From: Chionis minor
Lineage: Eukaryota > Chordata > Aves > Charadriiformes > Chionididae
Length of the DNA: 64,000 nucleotides
Assembly (NCBI GenBank): GCA_013398295.1
Contig: VZSF01000859.1
Location: forward strand, 1 to 64,000
Direction: 5' to 3'
Shown piece by piece: positions 50,801-63,199 of this stretch (positions within the stretch are counted from its first letter, which is position 1; every line of letters begins with the position of its first letter). The translations under genes and the position numbers were made by a program. The notes under the pieces were generated by a model, which was not told the origin of the DNA, did no database searches, and saw nothing but the letters and a program-made list of their open reading frames with translations.

Positions 50801-53244
50801 CTTTGCATGGGCAAAACAGCCTCTTGAAACCATTCTCTCTTACAGGTGTCTTACTTGCTATTTATAATGATTTGTCCCAGTTGTGCACTTTTTTGCTTTT
50901 AGCCCTGATAAAAAAACCATCTGGTGTTTTTGGGGTTGCTTGCCTTTAGCTATGTTTTCAACATCTTCAGAAACGTGTTGTGAGGGGGAAACATTACATC
51001 TGCATTTTGTAGCTAGGTTCAGGTCTTACATTCTAGGAAGCTTGCGAGAGGGACATAATCTGTTGATTTTGTGTGTGCGCACAAATTTGGAAGATGCCAA
51101 TGTTCTGTTTCAACATCAAATGTGATTCATTAACGTATTTCTCAAAGTTGTTATTTTTCCTTTAACAATGATGTGGAGGAGCTTACCTCCCAGGTACAAT
51201 AAAAAGGGATCAAAACAGTAAGTACTATAAAAATAAAGAGAAATAAATTAGAGGGAAAAATACTTTTTAGGAGCCTGAAGTTTCATGTCAAATGGGTTTG
51301 ACAGCGTGTTGAGCAAACTGAATTGCTACTATGAGATGGAATGAGGATTTTGGGTCCATTTCTTTGTTGCTCTTTAGCTCTGGCTCTAATATAATTTACT
51401 TTCATATGCAGCAAAAGAAGTTTGACTCATTGTCAGAGAAAATATTACTAGGCTAAAGCAGAAAAAAAAAAAAGGAAAGCATTGCTGAGTATCTTCTATC
51501 AGTGTATTGGTTATGATGAAGTATGTGCTGTATTGATGCTTTGTAGGTCTAAACATATAGATGTCTTGTGGAGATGTCCTTGTAGTATCCTCAGATACCT
51601 ATGGCTTCTTCTGGGGGAGGAGGAAGAATTGTTGGTTTCATTTTATGTAATTTAAAAATGTCGTATCCGCTGTGTTAAGTGGTTGAACTTTAGGTTGATT
51701 TGCATTAGTATTATGCAGGTTTAATTTTCTTCATGAAAACAAAAGACCAATTTTAAAATTTGTCTTAGCATACTTCTCAGCCTGGTCTCCACTTAAACCA
51801 TATGTTTTGTAAAATAAACCACTTAATTTGGAGATACATTAATTATCTCCAAAACGTGCATGTCACTGTTGTGAACCAATATGTGTCACACACTTCTGAG
51901 ATGAATTTCCACAGAGCGTTGGTGCAAATATGCCAACATTTAAAAGTTGAATAGAAATGGATCTAGATGAAAGCCCCTGACAGAGGTGTCCATCTGGCAA
52001 ATATCTATGTATTTAACTTTATGCACATGAATATTAACAATGAAGTTAACTGGATTATTTATGTAAAATTAAGCACATATGCTGAGGCCCATTTGTGTCA
52101 TTTCCTTCTCGCTAAGGATGGGAAAATGAATATTAATAAACTCTACAGAAGAGTCTTGCAAAGATGTCTATATGTAGGCAAGTGCTTAATTTTTAAGGTC
52201 TGTGGAGTCAAAGTATTTGTGTCTGTAAAATGTAAACACGTGCAGAAGACTTGGCAGAAGCAGCCCATGTATCTAAGCAGATGTATTTATAGTATCAAAC
52301 CACACTGGTTTACTCAGAATAATGCCATTATTTGAGTGACTTTTCAAGCGGAAAAGACTCTGGGAATTTGGAATGGCAATGAAGTTCCAAGGATTATTAA
52401 AAGGGAAATACGCTTGTACCAGCTTCCTATTAATTTTAATTGTATTACACCTCATTCTTAATTCAAATGAGCTAAACTCATCACTGGCTGTAAATCCATA
52501 GGGTGTTTATTTTCACTCCTATTTTCTCCCATTAAATGTATTATTAGCACATCACATTTGAGTCCTTGCTTATTGCAGATAAGTCCTTTTTCCATTCAGC
52601 GATAATTTCATATTCAAATAGTGTATACATTAGCAATGTGATTTAATTCTCCAGTTTATTTATGTTTGAAAGGCTAATGTTTTCCAAACCACAATTTAAG
52701 GGCACGTGTAGCAAGGCAAATTACAGGTTCCCAAGTGAGTCAAGTTGTATAAATTGTCTGCTTGCATTGACATGCCAAGGAAAGTTCTAAGCGGTCATAA
52801 GTTATGTGTTGTGGGGCCAGACAAGAGTCGGGGTAACAAGGAAATGAAGTGAAAAAGGAATTTGCCCAGCAGGAATTCCCTACAGAGCAGACAAAATTGC
52901 AAGACTTGTGTAAATCTCTGCAGAGAGAGTGGAAAAACAGATTGTACTTATTTATCCTCATAACTTTTCCCTCATTCAAAGAAGAAATTCATAAGCTTTC
53001 TATTTTAGGGGGAAGATAGTGGCACTTAGGTACCTGCTATGAGTTGGGTGATCTATTGCTGTATCTCATCAAGAGCAATTCAGCTCCTTTCTGCCAATGC
53101 AGACAACACTGTGCATATAAAGATCTCACTTCTCCCCAGCGGCGGTGGTGCTAATATTTTACCAAGGATTTCTGTGAAAGTAATATGTGAATATTTCTGA
53201 AAAAAAAGCCGTGTCCTAGATGGGGACAAACAATTTTTCATTAA
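47812..53244. other. Unique AT-rich DNA, part of it possibly conserved non-coding
   Basis: No gene is recognised. Poly-T runs lie at 47858-47873 and 48671-48684. The 52340-52800 segment is dense in ATTA/TAAT homeodomain-type cores and has no simple repeats, which resembles conserved non-coding elements. That is an impression only. A 122-codon plus frame at 51967-52335 has no known domain. Confidence 0.45.
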
Positions 53245-53249
53245 GACTC
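53245..53249. repeat. Probable target-site duplication GACTC (left copy)
   Basis: GACTC directly precedes the LTR terminal TGTCGCAGG on the plus strand. It is repeated at 54369-54373 just beyond the other LTR end. A 5-bp duplication suits many avian ERVs. Confidence 0.6.
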
Positions 53250-54368
53250 TGTCGCAGGATGGATGTATTTGACACAGTAATGATTTAGCAACAGTTCAGT
53301 TTTATTAGTGATTTGAGGTATATCAAGAGATTGAGTTTAGCAGCACATAATCATTAACTGATTTAAAGATTTACAAAGTGATTCAACTAAATAAATGAAC
53401 AGGGACTTGATTACAGATTCGAAGATGACAAGATTCACACTAACTTCCTACAAGGTATCCCAAACTAACACATATGCATATGAGAATAAAGCAAAGATTT
53501 TGGAGTAAAATATGTGTGTGTATATATATATGAAGCATATAAGCACGTGCGCACACACACCTACGCACGCATACACTGCAGTTTATAACCACTGAGATCA
53601 AAGATCTCTTAATATCGCATGATTTTTTTGATTTGGCAGGTAACTTTCAACTCCTACACGTGCATGGAAAATAGAAGAGCATCCACGTCAATAAAGCAAA
53701 TGCATACAAACATATGAGTGGAGAGGCGGATGGCAGAGAGGCTAGCCTATAGTTAAAATTTCCCTTTTCTATTAGAGTAAATACTCACAATGCATCGGCA
53801 TTCCTCAACGGGCGATTGTTGAAGCTCAAGAGGGATTGTGTCGCCCTGGGTTTCCAGTCCTCAAGGTGGTTGCCTGAGACAGCGTCCCGACTCAGGGGAG
53901 GTACTGGCCACAGCCCGCTGCCATCCAGAAGAGCTCAAAGGGTCTTGCTAGAATTGCTACTTATGGGATCTGAGATAATTGACTTTCGTCAGGTACTTTT
54001 CCACTCAGGCCCATCTCAGACAGTGGAATGCTTTCCACCTGTTACGCAAGTCCAGAATTTGCTAAATTTGAAGATTCTGGTACCATGTCCCTCTGGATCA
54101 TGATCCAAGTGCAGGTGTACTTGTTATCAGGGGGAGACAATTGGGGGCTGGTACCTTCTCCCTTTGGATCATGATCCAAGTACAGATGTACTATATTATG
54201 AGGGAATGGTATTTCCAAACAATCAGGGGAGCAAGGATTAAGCGCATCTGGTCTCTCGCCTTTTGCAATTCATGCCTGACATCTCCTAGGTTGGTATGCG
54301 TCCTGCAGATGAGGAATTGCACCAAGTGGCCTAAGTTGTGGGGGGGAGTGGTGGTTTGCACCACTTCA
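53250..54368 (-). mobile_element. Probable endogenous-retrovirus solo LTR
   Basis: On the minus strand the element starts TGAAGTGGTGCAAACCACCA and ends CCTGCGACA, giving the canonical TG...CA termini. It is flanked by GACTC on both sides (53245-53249 and 54369-54373). AATAAA lies about 50 bases before the 3' end (plus TTTATT at 53301-53306), which suits an R/U5 border. The 5' portion, corresponding to U3, holds a 71-bp tandem repeat (about 54074-54210). Its middle has a TA/TG-rich stretch (53513-53560) that could include a TATA-type promoter. No primer-binding site follows the 3' end and no gag, pol or env sequence is nearby, so this is a solo LTR left by LTR-LTR recombination. Its length (about 1.1 kb) is on the long side. 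The 3' boundary is firmer than the 5' one. The frames inside (54141-54449 plus, 54191-54454 minus) are not genes. Confidence 0.62.
54074..54210 (-). repeat. 71-bp tandem repeat in LTR U3
   Basis: Two imperfect copies are offset by exactly 71 bp. Each carries CTGGTACC, then the 12-bp palindrome GGATCATGATCC (54095-54106 and 54166-54177), then an E-box-type CAGGTG or CAGATG (54112-54117 and 54183-54188). U3 enhancer duplications of this kind are common in retroviral LTRs. Confidence 0.8.
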
Positions 54369-54373
54369 GACTC
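54369..54373. repeat. Probable target-site duplication GACTC (right copy)
   Basis: This matches the left copy at 53245-53249 exactly. Confidence 0.6.
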
Positions 54374-55972
54374 TTCACTAAGAATATTTATTGGGTCCTG
54401 GAAAATACTGGCACCAACCCTATTCTGGAAGGCATTGGTGTGCTTGTGAGACACTTATGCCATCAACTGAAATTAGCATGACTAAGCCTGCACTAATTAG
54501 AGCATGTTGACACTATAGAAATGAGCCCAACTTTTGTACTTAGAGTATACTATAGCAAACTATTCTGGGCTCAAAGGGTATGTTGTTAACAATTAGTGGT
54601 AGAGGATTATGGTCCAATTCATAGGCTGAACAGTAGTTTCAGGGATTTCTAACAATGAATTGTCTCAGAACCTTCCAGCCTTATCATTTCTCAGCCTTAC
54701 TTTGTTGAGACGTTCTTGGAAAAACTTATAAGAGTGCATGTGGGCACAGCAGTGCCCTTGTCGTGAGCTGGCATAGATTTTCTAGTACCCTGTGACACCA
54801 CTTTGATTCTGCACCTTCTTATCTGCTTAGACAAGCCTGGCAGAGTGTATGATCATCAACTATTGTCATATCGCTTCTCAATCAAAGCAATTCTTACTAC
54901 ATGCTGTCAGTTGCTTTCAGAAGTGAAAATGATGGTGACCAGCAGCACTTCGAAGCTGATAATTACTTGACATTAGAATTAGCAGAGAAGAGCAGGACGT
55001 TCTCCAGGAATATTTATTTGAATTTTAACATGACTTTGTTCCAACGCCATTCCTCACTGGTTCATTCTTCCTGTGAACACTTGGGCAGTTGATCCTGACT
55101 TACATGGAAACTTAACTGGATGGCTGATGTGCGTTTTGAGGTGGTTGTTGTCAAAGAAACATTTTTTGGTTTTTAAAATATTGTTAAGGACTAGAAATTG
55201 CAATGGTAAGGTGTGCACCTTACTTGTTTGGCTACTTCAGATAAAAAACCAACCAACCAAACACAAGAAAATTAAATCCTGGGCACCTGTCTAGGTACAT
55301 GGGTAACAAAATACCTCTGAACATTGTCAGAAACAGTTGCATTGAATTGGTAGGTACAATTCTATGAGGAGAAAGTCTGGTTCATATATTTGGTTCAGTT
55401 GGAGAACGCAGACAAGATGATGTGACTTCGCTCATTTGTTGCAATGAATGCTCGAGCTCAGACATCATAGACTTGCAGAAAGCTTCTTTGTAATCAGAGT
55501 GTAACCCATTGTTTCTTTATTGAATAAATATGTGAAATTCTAATTGCTTATGGGTAATAGAATATTAATCTATACTTGTTGGAAAAGTCGATTTTGCTTT
55601 GCTCTGCTGCATAGTATGCGTTGGCCCTCAGGGGAATACTTATTTCTTATAGACTTGCTGTTGGTTGAAATAATGATTTTTGTAGCTCTTGTTTTCTCAT
55701 TGTCTTTCATTCATGGCTCACCTTCTAGGTTGAGCCATGGTATGAGTCTAAGCTGGATAAATCCATAAGGTAATTTTGTTTTCTGTGTCTTAAATATGAG
55801 ACTGACTAGATTGATTCTGTTCCTTGATGATAGATTTCTGTTGTGGTAAGGACAGGGAGAAGTGAAGTTTCTTCCCTCAATCCTTGTTGAGTGTAAATTT
55901 AATCTATCTGGTTTGTGCCTATCAGGTAGTACTGTGTGATTTGTGATTTATGTCTCTCCCTGCCCCCTCTCT

Positions 55973-55996
55973 CCCCCCCCCCCCCTTTTTTTTTTT
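55973..55996 (+). repeat. C13-T11 homopolymer pair
   Basis: Thirteen C followed directly by eleven T. Both lengths are uncertain in most sequencing. Confidence 0.9.
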
Positions 55997-58723
55997 AATC
56001 ACATTTTCATAGCTTTAATATCAATGCTCTCCATTATCTTTCCAGATTGCATTTAGTTGGATCTTTAAAAGGGAGAGACATTGATAGGTTTCTCAAAAAA
56101 CTTGGTTTTGTGCTGATCATATCTTCTCTTGTGATGTGGCTACAGTCTAATCTTTACTGGAAGATATTGCCTGGGCTTTTCCATTCAGCGTCATCATTAT
56201 TACAGATTTTGTATGGACTACTACAGAACCACAGCTTTCTATCAGTTCAGTAACTGTAGTTTCAAGTCAGTATAGTCTTGCCATCACATTTCAGTTTAAT
56301 GTGGCCTCCACTGGAACTTTATCAAAGCAAATTCTACCATTTTGGAAATGCTTCCTGGTATGAGTCACCTGTAACATACGTATCTTCCCACAAATTAACC
56401 ATCTCTGTATACTGCATTATTTGAAAGCACATTCACATGTCCAACTCTGACATGTGGAAAAAAAAATAATTAAAAAAAACAGAATGAAAATAAAACATCC
56501 CTCTGAATTGTGGACTTTAAAGAGAAATGACACTTGCAATGGGATTAGTTGAATTTCTGCTTTTTCATGTGTTCCTATTCTGAGTGATGCAAGTGCTCCA
56601 ACTCAGTGATTTGTTTTCCTGATTCCCTCTTTCTTACATGTGTATTCAGAGGTTTATTTTTACAGCGCTCTGAGTATATTTTAAAACCTTCTTTGGCTCT
56701 TTGAGCCCCTTCTTGCTTCATTGTCTTATCAAAGTCTCTGAAAGCAAATGTGTTAACCCTTTGTTGCTGACAGTTCAGCTGTTTGTCAGAGTAAACTTAA
56801 ATCTGCTTCCTCGGGAGAAAAAATGAATAGAGGCTTGTTTCAGTCAACTTTGCAGTACTTGTATTGCTTAAACACATGGACTTCTAACATCAAGAAGAAT
56901 CTGAGGGCAGTTACATAGTAGATACTTAGGATAGTGCCGAGTATCTGTATTGGGATTTAAATCGTTATTTCTCATCCACAAGAGAATAACTATGGACTTG
57001 AAAAAAGATGCAAGAGCCAGTAGGAAGATGAGTGTCCGATCAGGAACCCACTAATCTTGAGATGAGCCCCAAAAATTCCAGAGTGAATGTATTTTCATTT
57101 CCTTATGGTATGCTTTTTCGCCCATCAGATTATTTTCCATGTAATTTCTACCCTGTTCTTTAGAAATACGAGAAAGGGCTGGAATGGTCTATCTTGTAGC
57201 ATGTAGTACATGATGTTTCAATCCCTCTCCTGAGCAGTTACACATTTAGTTGCAGGAACTAAAGTCCAGCCGTGTCAGAGGACTGGATTGGTGACACGGT
57301 GTCAATCCAGGAACAAGGCAGGAGCTCAGCTTGAGCCACTGCCTCACCCTGGTTGAGGTACTTGCTGGGAGCACTAGTCAGTTCACTTTCCAGCAGGAAA
57401 GCAGGATTTTCCAAGAGGTGTGGAGGGGTCTGTGCTTTTGAAACTGAATTAGTACTGTCTCCCATCACATTTTGAACTATACTCCATGTCTGCATCAAGT
57501 ACACAGGCCTTGGGAGAGTGAAGGAAAGGGTTTGTGATAAGCCCAGATTTAAAGGCATAGGACAAATTGCTCATGCATCTGGCGGCCGAAGGTGTCCTGT
57601 AACAAAGCTTTGACAACCATAGCCATGCTGCTTAGATGGGAGAATTTAGCAAGGCCACTTAAGATCTTAAATTGTGCAGGCTGCTTTTAACCTTGTGGAT
57701 GTTGAAAGTTCAGCTTATGGTTCAGTACTACTGAAGCAGGAGTTCAGTGACTACATCTTATTCTACGTGATAAAAGAGCTCTTTCATATTATTCTTGTCT
57801 AGCAATGCAGTTCTTAAAAGGTGTTGTCAGTAGCCTGCAGATGGCTTCCACCAAATTACGAGAATTCTAAAGTTGTTTTAAAAGCACCAAATTGGACTCG
57901 TCTCCTGTAAAACATCCAGTATATTATGCTGTGGTTTTCTTTAATGGTAGTAGCATGGAGACAGCAGCTCTTGCTACGCTGAAAAGTAGAAGATTCTTGC
58001 CTGTGTAGCCTTTAGCATATTCAGAAACAGGTGCATCTAAAATAGGCAGGGGGATGCAGTAGAAAAACATCTTTTGAGGCTTCTTTGAACCAGCAAATTC
58101 AACTGTAAGAAAATCAACGCTGTTCAGCCAGTTTTAATCACAACCAGGGCAAAAAGGAAAAGAAAATAACCCAAAAATGTTAGGGAGCAGGAGAAGGGGT
58201 GGATTTTGCAGAAGATTGTAAGTGAGGTGAAATGATAGCTGGCAGCTGTGTATCAGAGTCCCCCATCACAAGGAAGGGAACATGTTGTTCTTCCCTGGGG
58301 AACCTAAGGAGATTCTAGCCTGTGCAAGTCCTAAATATCACAAGTACTTTCCTGAAATGTATGTGTGCGCTCATATTCCTTAGTGAAGTTTCTGTTTTAC
58401 TGGAATACACTGAAGATTAGTCCTGTGTCCACTAAAGTCAAAGAAAGGATGTCTGCTGACTTAAAATGGGATAAAGGATTTTCTCAGTCATTTCTATTGT
58501 GTTTTATTACAAGCAGGTAGCTTGCTACAGAGTGAAATGAGATTTTAGAAATGTCTGGGATCCTGTTAAAATCCTGTCATTGAATAATTATGTTTTAGAC
58601 TCATGAGGCTATGTGCCGTCCAGGAGGATGGGAATGGGCAGGTTTTGAGGAATGCTGGAATTACAGGGCAGTGTGGATACTGCCGGAGTGGGCTAAGCTA
58701 CACTCTAGGAAACAAATATTCCT

Positions 58724-58787
58724 GACTGACTTACTCATTTAGGTTACTAAATGAGTAACCTTTGGTCCTTTGAATGGGCAGTCAGTC
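58724..58787. repeat. Nested perfect inverted repeats
   Basis: TTACTCATTTA (58731-58741) pairs perfectly with TAAATGAGTAA (58748-58758) across a 6-base loop. The loop itself, GGTTAC, pairs alternatively with GTAACC (58755-58760). An outer pair GACTGAC (58724-58730) and GTCAGTC (58781-58787) encloses both. Confidence 0.85.
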
Positions 58788-60109
58788 TTCAGTCCTTACG
58801 TACAGGGAGGGTGTCATGCAGTAAACTGGGGTGGGGTGTTGACAATGCGCTGTCTACACCTCAGTAAATCCCTGCGTGGGTACACCCGACACACATGAAG
58901 TGTGACTGCGTGGTTGCTATGAGTGTCCTGTAGCAATGTCCGTCCTGACCAACTGGACTAACTTCCTGGCGCTGGCTGCTCCCTGCCTCAGCAGACACGC
59001 AGTCCAAACAACCCCAAAGGCTGCTTCCCCAGCCTTGAGGTTTGTCTTTATGGTCTGGCTTGCTTGGGGATGTGATTTTCCTTTAAACTCATCTTTCAAA
59101 TGTTTGACTTTGAGGACTTTGCTAACTTTGCTCTTCTTTCTATCCCTGAGTTTCAGATTCCTACCATGTTCTTGTAGCCACTTTATTCTGCTAAGTTTTA
59201 ACTAAATGAAGGCATGGTTATGCATTTGCCTTTGCATTAAAATATTTGGGATACACACCATCCCTAATTACTAACTTTGCCTCATCTTCCTTCATCTTGA
59301 ATCTCTCGGTAATGATATTTTTGTGATGGGAGATGTTAATCCCTTTGTTGAGATCAGCCATATGCTCTTTTCCTCTGATTATAATTACTTTCTTTTTATA
59401 AATTGCCACGGTATTATTGAATGTGCATTGGTGAGGGAATTTGCACTTTGGCTGGCAGGGAAAATGTTACAGGTGTGAACTGTGCTGTGTAATAATCTTC
59501 ACAAGAGCCGTCTGATTTTTTTTGACAGTTTTTCATCAAAACTGTACTCTTATTGAAGTTGAAATATTGGAGGAAATAGATTATTTTGAAAAACTTTGGT
59601 AGAAAAAAAGTTGAAACATTTAAGTTTTGACAACTCTGATTCATTTTCTCTTGACTTGAAATTTTAATATCAGCTATTGGTATACTTAAGATCATATGCA
59701 CATATAATTTGCATTTAAGCTTGTGTTCATCTTGTTCTAATCTCTTTCTCTGCTCTAAGGCAAGGTTAACTAAAACTTTGCCATTCCTGGCAGAAGTTGC
59801 CCAAACCATTATTAAAGTTCTCAGGTCTATTACCTCCATGGGTGATCTATTCTAGTGTTTTCAGGTGTTTTCCAATCCAGAACAAAAATAAATGTGTAAT
59901 GTTCAGTTTCATAGTGGAAAAGATTTTAGTTGTGGGCCAGCTCAACAACAATAGCTTGTCCTGCTATTTTGGTCAGTGATTTCTTCGTGTTGTGCAAGCT
60001 AAGTAGAGCCAGACCTACGGTCTATGAAGGCCAGGTTTTGCTGGGAGACTAAAAAAATATCCTAAACCAGCCCCTGCTTCCTGCTTCCCTTCCCCTCACC
60101 ACCTCCCCA

Positions 60110-60136
60110 CCCCCCCAGAAAAAAAAAAAAAAAAAA
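60110..60136 (+). repeat. C7 and A18 homopolymers
   Basis: A C run, then AG, then eighteen A. Simple sequence. Confidence 0.9.
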
Positions 60137-63030
60137 GTTTTGTTTTGTGGAGTTCTTCTTTGCTTATTTATGTGTTTGAAATTATCACCTAAGTGTTACC
60201 AGACATTCAGGTGTGTGAATGAGGATGTAGTTTCTCGTTTTCTCCAATGGGGTATAAAATTGACTGCGTATTTCAGAGTTTCCTGTCATTTCCCTGCTGT
60301 CATAAATCCTTCCATTTACATTCTGTTGTCTTCTGCTTGAATCTGGTTAGGACTCTTCATTTCCTTATCTTTATTCTTTGTGCTGCCTTGCACAACTATC
60401 CATGATGATTCCTTCTGGAATTCAGTGAAATTATTTTATTTCATTTTTCCTACATGAAAAGTTCTAATTAGAAAAATGGCACCCATCAAAATCTAGACTT
60501 GCATAGTTGTAGCACTAGGGAATCTGGTTCTGAATCAGCCTTGCAGTTTGAGGTTTCCTGCAGCCCTGGGAGTGTGCTGGAGACTCCACCAAGGGAGTGG
60601 AGTGAATGAACATCAACCCGTGACTTCATGAAATTTTCCACTATAGCTGAAATGCAGAGCCTCCAATGACATCTGAAATGCTGATCTGAAAATTCAGGAG
60701 AATAATCATGCAAGAGAAATATTAGTACCCCTGTGTGGCTTTTTTCTCCCTGTTCCCCCTTGGGATAAGACTGCAGAAGTCCTCTTTCACATGGCAATTT
60801 GCCCATGTGTATGTAATGTCAGATTTACTGTGAGATAAGCGTATGGTCACGGATATTTGATTACAAAGTGCATGCTGCATTCTAAGTTTGTCAGGTAGCC
60901 GATTCCTTCATAATTTATCATGTACCAATCAGTCATAACAGCTGTCCCAAAATGGCTTCTAAACAGGCTTCTCAGGTTGCACCTCTCTGAGCTGGAAATA
61001 AACATGTTTTCTTACTTTATACTACCTAAGGTGAATCAGTGCAACTCTGAAATCATCTTGCAGGTTTTAAAAAATATGGAGATAATCTCAACCTAACTGC
61101 TAATCTTCTGTGGTCTTGTTGGTATTTTTTCTGAGTTACTTAGCATTTTACGAGTGTTGTGTTGGTAGTTATCTCTATCTAGTTATATCTATTGCACGCT
61201 GCATGGTGATTAAATCTATGCTGGACAGCCCTCTGCATATAGGATGCAAATACATGTGGAGTCTCACTTTTGAACATGGTAAATGGTGGTTACATACAAG
61301 GACTCAAAAAAAAAAAAAGATTAAGTGATGTCAGAATGAAGTTCACCAAAAGCAAAAGACTGTGATTGTTTTAAATTTTCAGCTACAGACAAAAGAAAAA
61401 TGCTGTATATGCCAATTTCTTTTAAATAACTGTGCTTCATATTTCAAAGGCAAAAATGAAACCATACAACTTTTTTGAATATGTACATGTAGTAGCAGAC
61501 ATGATTTTGTGTTTTCTTATAGAAAATAGCTAACTTTTTTAAAGCTGTTGAAGAGCTATAGGCTATATTTAAAACCAGAATTAATGCATATTCTAATCCC
61601 TAACATGGCTTCGAAAATATTAGACAGCATTTATTAAATGGAGAAAGATAAATGTAAGGTCACATTTCTCATTCTGGATGCATTAACGAATCAAATTGGG
61701 AAAACAATTTCTGACCATGGAACAGAAGAAACAGTTATGTTTGTTTTCACACTAGCAAAAATTAGGCTAACTTGTCCTGATGAAATACTTCTGTTTTGGA
61801 AAAAAAGATGATTGAATTAATCTAGATTGTTTTAGGGCATGCATCTCTCTCTCCCAGTTGCTGCTGACAAATGATGAAGATAATTGTTTTGACTTCATCA
61901 TTTGCCTTTTTAGTACAAATAATATTATCCTTAATAGTAAATCAAGATGAACTGGCATTTATATATTCAGGTTGAAAGGGAGATAAAACACTGCAATGAG
62001 GTCAAAATGAAAACTCATTTGGACTGACCTGTAATGAAACCATTTTATGGAGGAAAAAAAAGGTAGCTAGAAACTTTAAATGTTCTCTTGTTTTTTTTTT
62101 TTTTTTTCTTCTCCCTGTAAGGAACAAAATAACACTAAATTTATTTGAACTTTTCTGTTACAGGAGTTTTAACTAGATATGTTCTGCTTTTTATGGCTGG
62201 GTATTAACACCAAATATTTCTGTTTTGATGGTAACATTAGGAGAAAAGTTATTCTGGTGATCAGCAAAGATTAATGATAAAATACTGTTTGTCCATAAGT
62301 TCATTCTTTTGTATGTTACATTTATACACAGAAACATTCACTAAAGTTTAACGACACAAAATATAAAAGTTGAAATAAAAGATTATAGTGGATTTTTAAA
62401 AGTATTTTTGTTTCCGGTAATCTCGAAACTTGTGCATCTGTTCTGATTTTGAACAAATCCAATTTTGAAATGTTGTAATACCTGCAAGTGTAGTTCCCAA
62501 GCACTCCCGATCATTTTCTTGTCACTGCAGGAGACATTTGTTATTGGCAATCTCAGAGGAAAGCTATAGTCTTGAGTGGGAAATGAAAAAAGGTAATTTT
62601 CATTAAAATACAGCAACTACCTTGCATGAAAATTTGAGACTACAGCCAATTCAGCTATGTAAATAAAACAGATGTTTTCTTGTGATAAAAGCAGGAAAAA
62701 ACATGGCAGAGAATTAAAAAAACCCTGACTTTTTATGTTTGCTTGAACGATTGCACAGATTGCCGGCCAGTGAAATACCAGATCCAGGACCACATTCCTA
62801 CTAATTCTTCAACCTCTCCCTCTATATTGGGGTCTCTAAAGGGGCTTTCCAACCCGTGAGAGGCAGCTCGTCTCTCTCCTATTAAAAATGATGATCCATC
62901 TACAGTTAATGACAGACAATTAAGTCCATTAGAAATGTGAATGGTGGCACAAGGTATTCAAAATTCATTCCTGGGAAACACCTGGGTGGCATTTAAAAGT
63001 CTAAATACTTCTCATTTCAGGTGGGTGGTG

Positions 63031-63166
63031 TTTTGATGGGGGGGGGGGGAAGATAATCAGTGAAGGCAGATACTTTTCAAAACTAAATTGTTTTGAAAAA
63101 GCTGCTTTGAAAATTTTCGCAAAAATCACTGAAGACTAGATTTTTCTTCCCCCCCCCCCATCAAAA
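63031..63166. repeat. Inverted repeat with G12 and C11 arms
   Basis: The left arm (63031-63053) is TTTTGAT, G12, AAGA. The right arm (63145-63166) is TCTT, C11, ATCAAAA. They are perfect reverse complements apart from one base in run length, separated by 91 bp. Inside lies a second inverted pair, TTTTCAAAAC and GTTTTGAAAA (about 63074-63101). No terminal motif of a known DNA transposon and no clear target duplication is seen. Confidence 0.85.
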
Positions 63167-63199
63167 TGTATTAGGGGATACTTTCAAGCAGCATTGCTG

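Larger units (their letters stand above)
54374..63030. other. Unique AT-rich DNA with hairpins and homopolymers
   Basis: No gene is recognised. It contains an (AACC)n-like run at about 55246-55262, C13/T11 at 55973-55996, C7 plus A18 at 60110-60136, A12 at about 61307-61318, T17 at 62091-62107, and nested inverted repeats at 58724-58787. The 62.78-63.02 kb part looks like ordinary unique sequence, possibly conserved. Confidence 0.5.

Noticed and set aside
53513..53560. TA/TG/CA microsatellite as an independent locus
   Set aside because: It lies inside the LTR and is treated as part of that element.
54141..54454. Overlapping plus and minus frames of 87-102 codons
   Set aside because: They lie inside the U3 of the probable LTR, where long genes are not expected, and show no domain.
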